DNA of 64,000 nucleotides from DATAES01 sp963721305 (GCA_963721305.1 CAVRIR010000004.1:186001-250000); one strand, 5' to 3'; shown: positions 27,026 through 35,811, counted from the first letter of the stretch. Notes: generated by a model not told the origin, from the letters alone. Program-made: numbers and translations.

Positions 27026-27928
27026 GTGGATCAGGCGCTCCGGTTCCGCGCCATGGGCACGAACGTGCATCTCGTCGTCGTCGACGGCGATCCCGAGTTG
27101 CTGCAGACCGCGAAGGCGCGCATCGAGGACCTCGAGCAACGATGGAGTCGCTTCCTTCCCGACAGCGAGCTGTGCGATCTCAACCGGCGCGCCGGGCAGG
27201 GCACGCCGGCACCGTTGAGCGCGATCACATTCGAGCTCATCACCGATGCAATCGCCGCGTGGCGCGAGACGGACGGACTGTTCGATCCGACGATCCTTCC
27301 GGCGCTCGTCGCGGCGGGATACGACCGCAGCTTCGACAAGGGCCACGGACCGACGTCGTACGAACCGCTGTCACGTGCACATACGGTCGACGACATCGAG
27401 GTCGATGACGTCGCGCTCACGGTCGGTCTTCCTCATGACATGGCGCTCGATCTCGGCGGCATCGGCAAGGGACGTGCTGCGGATCTCGTCATCGACGAGC
27501 TCATCGACGCGAACGCGGCCGCCGGAGCGTGCATCAACCTCGGTGGGGACTTGCGTGTGTACGGGCCGGCGCCCGACAACGCGCCCGCATGGGCGGTCGC
27601 CATCGAACACCCAACGGAGGCCGACGACGTCCTACGCGTGATCGGGTTGGCCGACGGCGCGCTCGCGACGTCGAGTACGACGAAGCGTCGATGGGATGGA
27701 GACGACGGTTCGGTGCGCCATCACCTCATCGATCCCCGCACGTACGAACCCGCGCAGACGTCCGTGCAATCGGTGTCGGTGATCGCCGGGTCGGCGATGC
27801 AGGCCGAGATCCACGCGAAGGCGTCTCTCATCGCCGGCGCACCGACCGACCCTGCGCTGCCGATGCTCTTCGTCCACGACGACGGCGGCCAGCAGCTCTT
27901 CAACGGCTTCGAGGCCTACGTCTGGTGA
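27026..27928 (+). CDS. apbE: FAD:protein FMN transferase (ApbE)
   Basis: 300 residues. It opens with FRAMGTNVHLVVVDGD, has DLEQRWSRFLPDSELCDLNRRAG, then the FAD/Mg site block DMALDLGGIGKGRAADLVIDEL and ACINLGGDLRVYG, and near the C-terminus ATSSTTKRRWDGDDGSVRHHLIDPRT. ApbE transfers FMN to a Thr/Ser of exported or periplasmic-side proteins. No lipobox is evident, so it may act in the cytoplasm or be anchored otherwise. GTG start two bases after the small membrane protein and 19 bases before the heme protein; a clear operon. No protein with a recognisable FMN_bind domain is encoded nearby. Confidence 0.93.
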   Translation: MDQALRFRAMGTNVHLVVVDGDPELLQTAKARIEDLEQRWSRFLPDSELCDLNRRAGQGTPAPLSAITFELITDAIAAWRETDGLFDPTILPALVAAGYDRSFDKGHGPTSYEPLSRAHTVDDIEVDDVALTVGLPHDMALDLGGIGKGRAADLVIDELIDANAAAGACINLGGDLRVYGPAPDNAPAWAVAIEHPTEADDVLRVIGLADGALATSSTTKRRWDGDDGSVRHHLIDPRTYEPAQTSVQSVSVIAGSAMQAEIHAKASLIAGAPTDPALPMLFVHDDGGQQLFNGFEAYVW

Positions 27929-27947
27929 CTGAGACAGTGAGCAACCG

Positions 27948-28565
27948 GTGAGCAACGAGTTCTGGTGGTACGTCGCCCGATCCTCGGGTTTCATCGCGTG
28001 GGGCGCGGCGCTCGGTTCGCTCCTGTGCGGCATGGCACTCAGCACGCGAGCGCTCGGACGGCGACCCCGCGGCCCGTGGTTGCTCGATCTCCATCGCTAC
28101 CTGGGCGGCTTGGCCGTCGCGTTCGTCGGCTTGCATCTCGTCGCGCTCATCGCGGACAACTTCGTGCACTTCGACATCGTCGATGTGCTGGTGCCTTTCG
28201 TCGGCGACTACCGCAGCGGCGCGGTCGCCTGGGGCGTTCTCGCGTTCTGGTTGCTGCTCGCCGTCGAGGTCAGCTCACTCGTGATGCATCGACTACCGCG
28301 CAGGACGTGGTACGGCATCCATCTGTCGAGCTACGGGGTGGCGGTCGCCGCAACACTGCACGGTCTGTACGTCGGAACTGACACTGCGAATCCGATCTTC
28401 CGGTGGATCGCGCTGATCACGCTTGGCCTGATCGGGTTCTTCACCATCTATCGCTTGATGGCCCCGGTCGAGTCGGGGGGGAAGAGCTCGACCGGAGCCA
28501 ATGCGCGTTCTGCTTACGCGGCCCGCCTGCAGCCCCAAGGACCCCAACCACCGGACTGGTTGTAG
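27948..28565 (+). CDS. Ferric-reductase-like di-heme transmembrane protein
   Basis: 205 residues with about five to six helices. Two pairs of histidines placed for bis-His b-hemes: LHRYLGGLAVAFVGLHL (His-x13-His) and GIHLSSYGVAVAATLHGLY (His-x12-His). It lacks the cytoplasmic FAD/NAD domain of NOX-type ferric reductases, so electrons must come from another protein. The same heme spacing recurs in the protein at 54090. GTG start, third gene of the operon with the small membrane protein and ApbE. Its last 52 bases overlap the convergent lipoprotein gene. Confidence 0.85.
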   Translation: MSNEFWWYVARSSGFIAWGAALGSLLCGMALSTRALGRRPRGPWLLDLHRYLGGLAVAFVGLHLVALIADNFVHFDIVDVLVPFVGDYRSGAVAWGVLAFWLLLAVEVSSLVMHRLPRRTWYGIHLSSYGVAVAATLHGLYVGTDTANPIFRWIALITLGLIGFFTIYRLMAPVESGGKSSTGANARSAYAARLQPQGPQPPDWL

Positions 28566-28894
28566 AGCCATGCGGCGTAGCGGGCGTTCGCATACGGATC
28601 GGTGACCGCCGACCACGGTTGACCCGTCACCGCCTGGAACGACGCGGCGTGCGTCGAGTTGATCTGGAACAGGCCGTAGTTGCCACCGCCGCGACTGACC
28701 GCCGCAGGATTGAGACCGGACTCGCATTGCGCCACCCGCGTCGCCTGACCGGCGATCGGTCCGAACGCGACGTTGATCGCGTCCTGCGAGGGTGAAGGGG
28801 CGACCGCTCCGGACGAGCCCGGATCGCACGCGGCCAGGCCGAGCGTCCCGACGAACACGAGCCCGATGAGGGCCGCTCGCAAACGCTTGGTCAT
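28514..28894 (-). CDS. SLT-like lytic transglycosylase lipoprotein
   Basis: 126 residues with a lipoprotein signal peptide (LRAALIGLVFVGTLGLAAC, lipobox LAAC at residue 23), then a short transglycosylase-like domain: AFGPIAGQATRVAQCESGLNPAAVSRGGGNYGLFQINSTHAASFQAVTG, with the catalytic Glu in QCESGLNP and GLFQIN as the GxxQ-type block, ending YANARYAAWLYNQSGGWGPWGC. AGGAGG before the ATG. It probably trims peptidoglycan at the outer face. Its 3' end overlaps the ferric-reductase gene tail to tail by 52 bases. Confidence 0.88.
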   Translation of the reverse strand: MTKRLRAALIGLVFVGTLGLAACDPGSSGAVAPSPSQDAINVAFGPIAGQATRVAQCESGLNPAAVSRGGGNYGLFQINSTHAASFQAVTGQPWSAVTDPYANARYAAWLYNQSGGWGPWGCRRAA

Positions 28895-29295
28895 ATGGAT
28901 GATTCCTCCTGGTTGGGGGACCCGAGTCCGACCACGCGCCAGTACGGCGATGCGGGAGGGACGGCACGAGGGGCGCGCCGCCTGGGGAGGGAGGAAGCTT
29001 CTGGCCAGTGCGGGGAGCGGCGTGACTGCTGCTCACCACGAGGCTCGGAGTCCGAAGCGCCGCGACCAACAGGCGACGGCGGCGCAGGTCCCAGCGCGGG
29101 TCCTATGGCGTGTGTGAACAGGATGGCAATCGTCGTCACGAATTTGCAACATTTGCCGCTGTGACGTCTGTCACGCCGAGCGCTACGGCGACCACTACAC
29201 GCTGTCGACCGAGCACCAATCGGTCTCGAACCACAAGCTGACACTCGGCGCAGACAGCGCGGTGACCGAGCGCTCGGAGCCGAGCAAACAAGCGG
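28895..29295. other. Intergenic region upstream of the lipoprotein gene
   Basis: About 400 bases without a convincing gene. Because cell-wall hydrolase genes in actinobacteria often follow a c-di-AMP (ydaO) riboswitch, I looked for its conserved blocks on the minus strand and found no convincing match. The only firm element is the AGGAGG ribosome site next to 28894. Confidence 0.5.
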
Positions 29296-29380
29296 CGGAG
29301 CGGGAGGGATTCGAACCCCCGGACCCTTGCGAGTCAGCGGTTTTCAAGACCGCCGCCTTCGTCCACTCGGCCACCGCTCC
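29296..29380 (-). tRNA. tRNA-Ser (anticodon TGA)
   Basis: Class II tRNA: acceptor GGAGCGG/CCGCTCC, anticodon stem GCGGT/ACCGC with loop CTTGAAA (TGA), a long variable arm (GACTCGCAAGGGTC) and T loop TTCGAAT. CCA not encoded. Divergent from the next tRNA-Ser with a 41-base gap. Confidence 0.96.
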
Positions 29381-29421
29381 ATCCCGATCGTCGCACACGG
29401 GGTACGCTCCACGATCCACGA

Positions 29422-29513
29422 GGAGAGGTGGCTGAGTCCGGTCGAAAGCGCCTTCCTGCTAAGAAGGTGAGGGGTGTTGAGCTCCTCCGTGGGTTCAAAT
29501 CCCACCCTCTCCG
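29422..29513 (+). tRNA. tRNA-Ser (anticodon GCT)
   Basis: Class II tRNA: acceptor GGAGAGG/CCTCTCC, anticodon stem CCTTC/GAAGG with loop CTGCTAA (GCT), extended variable arm (GAGGGGTGTTGAGCTCCTC) and T loop TTCAAAT. CCA not encoded. Confidence 0.96.
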
Positions 29514-29549
29514 CTCTGTGGCTTCGCCGCCGCCCGCGACCTGTGTCCT

Positions 29550-30515
29550 CTAGTGACCCGGTGGCACTTGGCGGCGCAGTTGCTGCACCCACTCGTCGGC
29601 TCTGCGCCAGGCCACTTCGGCATCGCGCCGGCGCGACTCGCCGTGCTCGCCGGCCGCGGGATACGACCCGAGGAACTTGACGTCGGCCTGCTTGCTCTTC
29701 AGGTCGCGCAGGCAGTCGGCGACGAGCTCGTCGGCGACATGACCTTCGAGATCGATCAGAAAACAGTAGTCACCGAGGCCGCGCTTGGTCGGGCGTGAGT
29801 GCAGGTTGGTGAGGTTGATGGCCCGCGCCGAGAACTCTTGGAGGATGGCGAGGAGACTCCCCGGCTCGTCGGCCTTCTGGAACACGACGATCGATGTCTT
29901 GTCGTGTCCGGTCGGGCGGGGGACGGTGTCACGGGCGACGACGCCGAAGCGGGTCTCGTTCTCGGGATGGTCCTCGATGTCAGCGGCGAGAACCTCGAGC
30001 CCGTAGATCTCGGCCGCCAGGACGGTGCCGATGGCGGCGTCGGACGGGTCGCCGTTGTCGACGATCTGTCGCGCCGCCTCTGCCGTGGAGTTCGCGGGCA
30101 GCACGCTTGCCTGGGACAGCTCTTTGCGCAGGAACGACCGGCACTGCGCGGTCGCGACCGGAATGGTGAACACGCGTTGGATGCCGGCGATCGACGCCCC
30201 GCGCAGCCCGAGCAGGTTCATCTGGACCGAGATGACGATCTCACGCTGCAGCAGCAGATCGGCGTCGAAGGTCAGCGTGTCGAGCGTGACGTTGACCGCG
30301 CCCTCGATGGCGTTCTCGAGCGGGACGACGCCGACGTCCACATCGCCGTTCGACGTGGCTTCGATGACGTCGGTGATCGAGGCGAGCTCGACCAACACGG
30401 CCGCGGCGAGATCGGGCTGCGTGAGGAGCGCCTGCTCGGTGAACGTGCCCGGCGGACCGAGGTACCCGACCCGCAAGCGCTCGCCGGTCGCGGCGGAATC
30501 GGCGGCGCCCGGCAT
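29550..30515 (-). CDS. pheA: Prephenate dehydratase
   Basis: 321 residues; converts prephenate to phenylpyruvate in phenylalanine synthesis. The catalytic domain (residues 15-195) shows VGYLGPPGTFTEQALL, GVVPLENAIEGAVNVTLDTL and the end-of-domain block DAAIGTVLAAEIYGLEVLAADIEDHPENETRFGVVA. The ACT regulatory domain (about 205-285) has TSIVVFQKADEPGSLLAILQEFSARAINLTNLHSRPTKRGLGDYCFLIDLEGH; HSRP stands where ESRP, the phenylalanine-binding motif, is usual. The last 40 residues are a charged tail seen in actinobacterial forms. Divergent from larB by 20 bases. Confidence 0.95.
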   Translation of the reverse strand: MPGAADSAATGERLRVGYLGPPGTFTEQALLTQPDLAAAVLVELASITDVIEATSNGDVDVGVVPLENAIEGAVNVTLDTLTFDADLLLQREIVISVQMNLLGLRGASIAGIQRVFTIPVATAQCRSFLRKELSQASVLPANSTAEAARQIVDNGDPSDAAIGTVLAAEIYGLEVLAADIEDHPENETRFGVVARDTVPRPTGHDKTSIVVFQKADEPGSLLAILQEFSARAINLTNLHSRPTKRGLGDYCFLIDLEGHVADELVADCLRDLKSKQADVKFLGSYPAAGEHGESRRRDAEVAWRRADEWVQQLRRQVPPGH

Positions 30516-30535
30516 GACGGAGCAGGATAGGTGAC

Positions 30536-31270
30536 ATGGACGAAGCGACTCTTCGGGGTTTGCTCGACGATGTCCGGTCCGGCGCGATGTCGCCGGACGA
30601 CGCCGTCGCCGCGCTGCGTCGCCTCCCGTTCGCCGACCTCGGCTTCGCTCGCGTCGACCACCATCGTGCCCTGCGCCAGGGCCGGCCCGAGGCGGTGTAC
30701 GGCCCGGGAAAGCAGGCCGCGCACTGCGCGGCCATCGTCGCCGAGCTGCTCGATGCCGGCGCCGCGCCGGTGCTCCTGACGAGAGCCTCCGACGAGCAAG
30801 CGCGCACCGCGCTCGCCGCCAACCCGGGCGGCGAACAGCACGGCACCACGGTCGTGTGGCGTCCGAGCGCGCCGCGTCCCGAGCGAGTGCTCGTCGTCAC
30901 CGCCGGCACCGCGGATCTCCCCGTCGCGGACGAGTGCGCGACCACGCTCGCCGCGCACGGTCTCGAACCGGTTCGCCTCACCGACGTCGGCGTAGCAGGC
31001 GTGCACCGGCTGCTCGCCGTGACCGACGAGCTGTTCAGCGCCGATGCGGTGATCGTCGTGGCGGGCATGGAGGGCGCGCTCGCCAGCATCGTCGGCGGTT
31101 TGACACCAGCACCGGTCGTGGCCGTGCCGACCTCGGCGGGTTACGGCGCCGCCTTCGAAGGCGTCACCGCGCTGCTCGCCATGCTCGCGTCCTGTGCCGC
31201 CGGCATCACGGTCGTCGGCATCGACAACGGGTTCGGCGCGGCCAGCGCCGTGTTGCGGTTGGTCAAGTGA
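30536..31270 (+). CDS. larB: Nickel-pincer cofactor biosynthesis protein LarB
   Basis: 244 residues; carboxylates and hydrolyses nicotinic acid adenine dinucleotide in the first step of nickel-pincer nucleotide synthesis. Family blocks present: ADLGFARVDHHRALRQGRPEAVYGPGK, RVLVVTAGTADLPVADECATTLAAHG, ADAVIVVAGMEGALASIVGGL, PVVAVPTSAGYGAAFEGVTALLAMLASCAAGITVVGIDNGFGAA. The PurE-like core is intact. Its TGA overlaps the larC GTG. No larE or larA lies in the window, so the remaining pathway enzyme and the user enzyme must be elsewhere. Confidence 0.95.
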   Translation: MDEATLRGLLDDVRSGAMSPDDAVAALRRLPFADLGFARVDHHRALRQGRPEAVYGPGKQAAHCAAIVAELLDAGAAPVLLTRASDEQARTALAANPGGEQHGTTVVWRPSAPRPERVLVVTAGTADLPVADECATTLAAHGLEPVRLTDVGVAGVHRLLAVTDELFSADAVIVVAGMEGALASIVGGLTPAPVVAVPTSAGYGAAFEGVTALLAMLASCAAGITVVGIDNGFGAASAVLRLVK

Positions 31271-32475
31271 CGACGATCGCGTGGTTCCACTGCTTCTCCG
31301 GCATCGCCGGAGACATGGCGCTCGGCGCGCTCGTCGACCTCGGGGCGGATCTCGACGACGTGCGAACGTTGTGCGAACGCCTCCCCGTGTCGGGATGGAC
31401 GCTCGAAGCCGAGCCGGTGCTGCGCGCCGGCCTCGCGTGCACGAAGGTCGAGGTGAAGACGGAAGAGACATCCGTCGTCCGCACGTACGGACACATCGCC
31501 GCGATGGTCGAAGAGGCGCGGCTGCCGGAACGAGTCCGCAGCCGCGCGCTCGACACGTTCGAAGCACTCGCACAGGCGGAGGGACGACTGCACCGGCGGC
31601 CGCCCGAACAGGTGCACTTCCACGAGGTCGGCGCGGTCGACGCGATCATCGACATCGTCGGCACCGCCTCGGCGCTCGAGACGCTCGACGTCGACGAGGT
31701 CCATGCGTCACCGGTGGCCAACGGCATGGGCATGACTCGATCCGCGCACGGCATCCTTCCGGTGCCTGCGCCTGCCGTCGTCGAATTGCTGCAGGGCGCG
31801 CCCACCTACGGCGTCGACCTCCCGGTCGAGCTGACGACACCGACCGGGGCCGCGTTGCTCGCGGCCAATGCGGTGGGCTGGGGTCCGATGCCCGAGATGG
31901 TGGTGCGCGCCGTCGGCTTCGGTGCGGGCAGCCGCGAGCTCGAGGGCCGTCCGAACGTCGTGCAGGTCGTCACCGGTGACGGCGTGCCCGGGGCCGCGCC
32001 GGGTCAGCCGGTGCTGCATCTCGAGGTCAACGTCGACGACGCGACCGGCGAGACGATCGCGCACGCTGTCGAGGCGCTGCTCGACGCGGGCGCGCACGAC
32101 GCGTGGGTCACGCCGATCCTCATGAAGAAGGGCCGTCCCGCGTACACGGTGTCGGCGCTGTGCGATCCTTCGCTGGCGGCGCAGGTGTCGGCCGTCCTCA
32201 CGAGCGAAACCGGCTCGCTCGGCGTGCGCGGCGTCACTGGGGAGCGATGGCCGGCCGTACGCTCGACGGGTGAGGTCGAGGTGCACGGCTTCCCGGTGCG
32301 GGTCAAGGTGTCAGCCGGACGGGTGAAGGTCGAGCACGACGACGCGGCGCGAGTGGCTCGCCGCGTCGGGCTGCCGTTGCGCGAGGTGATCTCGCTCGCA
32401 GAAGAGTCGGCTCGCCGCGGTCACGGCCTCGTGCCGTTGCACTCCGAGGACGACCCCGACGACGACAGCGCCTGA
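31267..32475 (+). CDS. larC: Nickel-pincer cofactor nickel insertase LarC
   Basis: 402 residues from the GTG at 31267, chosen by the 4-base overlap with larB and the family start (TTIAWFHCFSGIAGDMALGALVDLG). Other landmarks are GHIAAMVEEARLPERVRSRALDTFEALAQAEGRLH, EQVHFHEVGAVDAIIDIVG, SPVANGMGMTRSAHGILPVPAPAVVELLQGAP and VNVDDATGETIAHAVEALLDAGAHDAWVTPILMKKGRPAYTVSAL. It is a CTP-dependent nickel inserter. In Lactobacillus this gene is split and read through a programmed frameshift; here it is one open frame. Confidence 0.95.
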   Translation: MTTIAWFHCFSGIAGDMALGALVDLGADLDDVRTLCERLPVSGWTLEAEPVLRAGLACTKVEVKTEETSVVRTYGHIAAMVEEARLPERVRSRALDTFEALAQAEGRLHRRPPEQVHFHEVGAVDAIIDIVGTASALETLDVDEVHASPVANGMGMTRSAHGILPVPAPAVVELLQGAPTYGVDLPVELTTPTGAALLAANAVGWGPMPEMVVRAVGFGAGSRELEGRPNVVQVVTGDGVPGAAPGQPVLHLEVNVDDATGETIAHAVEALLDAGAHDAWVTPILMKKGRPAYTVSALCDPSLAAQVSAVLTSETGSLGVRGVTGERWPAVRSTGEVEVHGFPVRVKVSAGRVKVEHDDAARVARRVGLPLREVISLAEESARRGHGLVPLHSEDDPDDDSA

Positions 32476-32476
32476 C

Positions 32477-32749
32477 GTGGCGATCCTCGTCGACGGCGCG
32501 GTCTGGCCGTTTCGCGATCGGCGGTGGGCGCATCTCGTGAGCGACACGTCCTTCGCCGAGCTCCACGACTTCGCGGCGCGACTCGGTTTGCCCGAGCGCG
32601 CGTTCCACCGCGACCACTACGACGTTCCTGCCGAGCTCCGGGAAGAGGCGATCGCGCTCGGCGCGGCACCGGTCGCGGCGCGCGACCTCGTCAAGCGGCT
32701 ACGAGCGGCGGGACTTCGCCGACGAAAGCGCGACGAGCTCAGTTCGTAG
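32477..32749 (+). CDS. DUF4031 protein
   Basis: 90 residues: AILVDGAVWPFRDRRWAHLVSDTSFAELHDFAARLGLPERAFHRDHYDVPAELREEAIALGA, the whole DUF4031 family. GTG start one base after larC, so translation is coupled. This small soluble protein is common in actinobacteria and has no proven role. Convergent with the HD hydrolase; their 3' ends overlap by 11 bases. Confidence 0.9.
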   Translation: MAILVDGAVWPFRDRRWAHLVSDTSFAELHDFAARLGLPERAFHRDHYDVPAELREEAIALGAAPVAARDLVKRLRAAGLRRRKRDELSS

Positions 32750-33341
32750 GTTCTCGTCGCGCTCGCGTCTCGAGCGCGCTTCGCACGACCGGGGTATGGA
32801 ACAGCTGCGGGCGTTCCAGGAACGATCGCAGCACCGTGGTTCGCCCGCGTCGCCAGTCGTCGTCGGCAACGTGGGAGTACTCGGCGCGGACGTCGCGCGC
32901 GTAACGCTCGTACCGCTCGGGTGACGCGCCGAGGATCGACAGGTCGCCGTCGGCGAGCACGACACCGTTGCGATCGGTCGGCGCGGGATCGTGGGCGGCC
33001 GTGGTCTCGACCAGCCGCGCGACCTCGGCGGTGAAAGATGGTGGCGCGCCCAGGGCCTCGAGGGACTCGAGCGCAAAGGCCGCGCTCCGCGCTTCGTTGT
33101 CAGGCGCGCTGGGTTCGTAGATCGCGTCGTGGAACCACACCGCAGCAGTGACGTCGTCCTCCGCGTTCAGCGAGTCCGTGACCGCGAGCACTTCTTCGAT
33201 GTGCTCGATGGTGTGGTACCGGCGATGCGGTTCGCAGTAGCGCGCCACCAGATCCGTGGCCGTGCTCGTCGCATCGCCGGCGCCGGCGGGCCACGACGAC
33301 AGGAGCGCGATCAGCCGGGGCGGGACGACAACTTGCGCCAC
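32739..33341 (-). CDS. HD-domain hydrolase (predicted metal-dependent)
   Basis: 200 residues from the GTG at 33341 (VAQVVVPPRLIALLSSW), preferred to upstream starts because further extension would run deep into the desaturase gene. YHTIEHIEEVLAV supplies the first His, VWFHDAIYEP the His-Asp pair, and GDLSILGASPERYERYARDVRAEYSHV the late Asp; this is the HD family often labelled N-methyl-D-aspartate receptor NMDAR2C-like. Probably hydrolyses a phosphorylated small molecule. Its start overlaps the desaturase stop by 31 bases, so they are cotranscribed. Confidence 0.88.
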   Translation of the reverse strand: MAQVVVPPRLIALLSSWPAGAGDATSTATDLVARYCEPHRRYHTIEHIEEVLAVTDSLNAEDDVTAAVWFHDAIYEPSAPDNEARSAAFALESLEALGAPPSFTAEVARLVETTAAHDPAPTDRNGVVLADGDLSILGASPERYERYARDVRAEYSHVADDDWRRGRTTVLRSFLERPQLFHTPVVRSALETRARREPTN

Positions 33342-34261
33342 AGCGCACGGTACGTCGGGTACTCGAGCTCGGGCGTGATCCAACCCGCCTCGACGAGCTC
33401 CGCGTGCATCTGCGGCAGGTTCCGCCACGGGACACCCATGTCGACGTGGTGGGCGAGGTGGAAGCCGATGTTGTACGGCACCATGAAGAACCGCGCGGGC
33501 AACGACTGGTGCACCGAGTGCGTCGTCAGTCGACGGTCACGCGACCGCTGCATGCCACCGTGCTCGGCGATGGCGCGCAGCCGGTTGATGACCCGCCACT
33601 CGGTCATCCACGGAAGGAACCAGAGGAACAGGTAGAGCTGCGGCCAACCGAACCACCACAACACACCGAAGATCACGACCTGGCATCCGACGATCAGCAG
33701 CGCGTGCTCTCGCGTGCCCTCGTAACGCAGCCCTCGCAGCAGGCCCTTCAGGTTCTTCCATCCGCTGTTGCCGAACAGGTCGCGCCGCAGCTTGCGCTTC
33801 ATCGATGCGGACGTGATCGGGTAACCGTTGTACAGGTTCATATCCGGTTCGTTCGGCCCGAACTCGTCCTTGTGGTGCGCCATGTGGCCCCGCCGGTAGA
33901 GATCGGTCGAGGTGAACGCGGGATAGCCGAGCACCCACCGTCCGACGAAGTCGTTGATGCGCTTGTTCGAGAAGAGCAAGCGATGCGCAGCTTCGTGGGC
34001 GAGGCTGGCGAACCGCGCGAACTGCGGTCCCATGAGCACGAACGCGGCGATCCAACCGAGCGGATGGTCGATCCACACGGCCGCGACGAAGATGGCGATC
34101 GTGCTCAGCCACACCGCGGCCACGGTCCAGGCGTTCGCCAGATCGGGGATGCGGCGCAGCTCGGCGCGGATATCGGGAACCGGCTTGCCGTTGGCCAGGA
34201 GCCGATCAGTGGGCAGCACATCGGGAAGCGCGGTTGCTCCCGGAGTCATCGTCAATGCCAC
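33311..34261 (-). CDS. Fatty acid desaturase
   Basis: About 316 residues, membrane di-iron desaturase. Three His boxes are in order: HEAAHRLLF, HMAHHKDE and HLAHHVDMGVPW; four hydrophobic segments lie between. The GTG at 34261 is favoured because a TAATAC -10-like box ends 7 bases before it (leaderless transcript); the ATG at 34249 is the alternative. It introduces a double bond into membrane lipid chains, or acts on a related acyl substrate. Divergent from the PaaX regulator with only 27 bases between, suggesting control by it. Confidence 0.9.
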   Translation of the reverse strand: MALTMTPGATALPDVLPTDRLLANGKPVPDIRAELRRIPDLANAWTVAAVWLSTIAIFVAAVWIDHPLGWIAAFVLMGPQFARFASLAHEAAHRLLFSNKRINDFVGRWVLGYPAFTSTDLYRRGHMAHHKDEFGPNEPDMNLYNGYPITSASMKRKLRRDLFGNSGWKNLKGLLRGLRYEGTREHALLIVGCQVVIFGVLWWFGWPQLYLFLWFLPWMTEWRVINRLRAIAEHGGMQRSRDRRLTTHSVHQSLPARFFMVPYNIGFHLAHHVDMGVPWRNLPQMHAELVEAGWITPELEYPTYRALWRKLSSRPG

Positions 34262-34288
34262 GGACCCAGTATTACACTTCTGATACAC

Positions 34289-35062
34289 ATGACGCAACCT
34301 CGTAATGGCAGGGCAAACCGGCAGCTCACAGCCCGTTCCGTGATCGCCAGCACCTTGCTCGGCACCGAGCCCCCGGCGCTGCCGGGGCGGGTGCTCGTGA
34401 GCGCGGCCGCGCTTTTCGGCATCACGGAGGGCGCAACACGCGTCGCCCTTTCGCGCATGGTCACCGCCGGGGAGCTGGCCACCGACGACGGCGAGTACGC
34501 GCTGGTGAGCCCTCGGTTGCTCGAACGCCAGGCACGGCAAACGGCAAGCCGGCGGGCGACCACGCAGCGATGGAACCGACGGTGGGTGCTGGCCGTCGTC
34601 ATCGCCGAGCGCCGCGACGCAGCCGATCGCGCGGAACTACGCGAACGCCTCGGTGCGGCTCGCCTGGGAGAGCTCCGCGAAGGCGTCTGGGCGCGTCCCG
34701 ACAACATCGACATCGTCTGGCCCGACGTGGTGACCGAGCACTGCACGCTCGTCACCAACGCGACCGTGGACGCTTCACTGGCGCCACGGCTGTGGGACCT
34801 CGATGCCTGGACGGCCGCGGCCGACGAACTGCGGCGCCAGATGGACGCGCTCATCGAGCCACTCGAGGCCGGTGACACCGGCGCCCTCGCGCCCGGGTTC
34901 GTCACCTCGGCCGCCGTCCTTCGGCAGCTGCAGGCCGATCCCTTGCTGCCGGACGAGTTGCTGCCACGGGGCTGGCTCGGCAACTCGATCCGTGCCGAAT
35001 ACGACCGCTTCGACGCCGCGTACCGGGCCGTGCTCCGCGGCTGGTTTCGGTCCACGACGTAG
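34289..35062 (+). CDS. PaaX-family transcriptional regulator
   Basis: 257 residues: winged helix TARSVIASTLLGTEPPALPGRVLVSAAALFGITEGATRVALSRMVTAGEL, then the PaaX central domain (RWNRRWVLAVVIAERRDAADRAELRERLGAARLGELREGVWARPDNI) and C-terminal domain (DELLPRGWLGNSIRAEYDRFDAAYRAVLR). The family regulates catabolic genes using CoA thioesters as signals; here the divergent desaturase is the likely target. The short shared gap holds GTATTACACTTCTGATAC, with GTAT/ATAC ends that could be an operator. Confidence 0.9.
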   Translation: MTQPRNGRANRQLTARSVIASTLLGTEPPALPGRVLVSAAALFGITEGATRVALSRMVTAGELATDDGEYALVSPRLLERQARQTASRRATTQRWNRRWVLAVVIAERRDAADRAELRERLGAARLGELREGVWARPDNIDIVWPDVVTEHCTLVTNATVDASLAPRLWDLDAWTAAADELRRQMDALIEPLEAGDTGALAPGFVTSAAVLRQLQADPLLPDELLPRGWLGNSIRAEYDRFDAAYRAVLRGWFRSTT

Positions 35063-35082
35063 TCCGTCCTTATCCTTCTGGC

Positions 35083-35811
35083 ATGGCCTCAGGCACGGAC
35101 GATCGGCTGTACTTCCGCCAGCTCCTCGCCGGACGCGATTTCGCGTCGCAGGACGCCATCGCGCAGCAGATGGTCAACTTCGTGTACCTCGTCGGCGACC
35201 GTGAGACCGGCGAAGCCGTAGCCATCGATCCCGCGTACGACATCCGCGGACTGCTCGACATCGTGGCGGCGGACGACATGAAGTTGGTGGGCGCGCTCGC
35301 GACTCACTACCACCCGGACCACGTCGGCGGCGACCTGATGGGTTACACGATCTCCGGCGTGCGCGAACTGCTCGGGCTGCATCCGGTACCGATCCACGTG
35401 CACGCCGATGAGGCGCCATGGGTGATGCGCGTGACGGGTGCGTCGACGTCCGACCTCGTCGAGCATCGTTCGGGCGACACCGTCACCGTCGGCGAGATCC
35501 CGATCGAGTTGATCCACACGCCGGGTCACACGCCCGGGAGCCAGTGCTTCATGGTCGACGGCAAGCTCGTCGCCGGCGACACCTTGTTCCTCGAAGGATG
35601 CGGTCGCACCGACCTGCCAGGCGGCGACCCACTGGCGCTGTACGAGAGCATCACGCAGAAACTGGCGAAGGTTCCCGACGACACGATCCTGTACCCGGGA
35701 CACCTCTATTCCATGGAGCCGTTCGCCTCGATGGGCGAGACGCGGCGGATGAACTTCGTGTTCCGCCCGAAGACCGCCGAGCAGTGGCTGATGATGTTCG
35801 GCAACGGCTGA
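35083..35811 (+). CDS. MBL-fold metallo-hydrolase
   Basis: 242 residues. The metal-binding motif THYHPDHVGGDL, the second His in IHTPGHTPGSQC, the Asp in AGDTLFLEGCGRTDLPGG and the last His in LYPGHLYS are all present; this GRTD pattern fits the glyoxalase II/persulfide dioxygenase branch. The N-terminal YFRQLLAGRDFASQDAIAQQMVNFVYLVGDRETGEAVAIDPAYD is the common actinobacterial form. Soluble. The substrate is uncertain. ATG 20 bases after the PaaX stop, possibly cotranscribed. Confidence 0.9.
   Translation: MASGTDDRLYFRQLLAGRDFASQDAIAQQMVNFVYLVGDRETGEAVAIDPAYDIRGLLDIVAADDMKLVGALATHYHPDHVGGDLMGYTISGVRELLGLHPVPIHVHADEAPWVMRVTGASTSDLVEHRSGDTVTVGEIPIELIHTPGHTPGSQCFMVDGKLVAGDTLFLEGCGRTDLPGGDPLALYESITQKLAKVPDDTILYPGHLYSMEPFASMGETRRMNFVFRPKTAEQWLMMFGNG

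Noticed and set aside
28895..29200. Possible c-di-AMP riboswitch before the lytic transglycosylase gene
   Set aside because: The context is right but the conserved blocks could not be found on the minus strand by eye.
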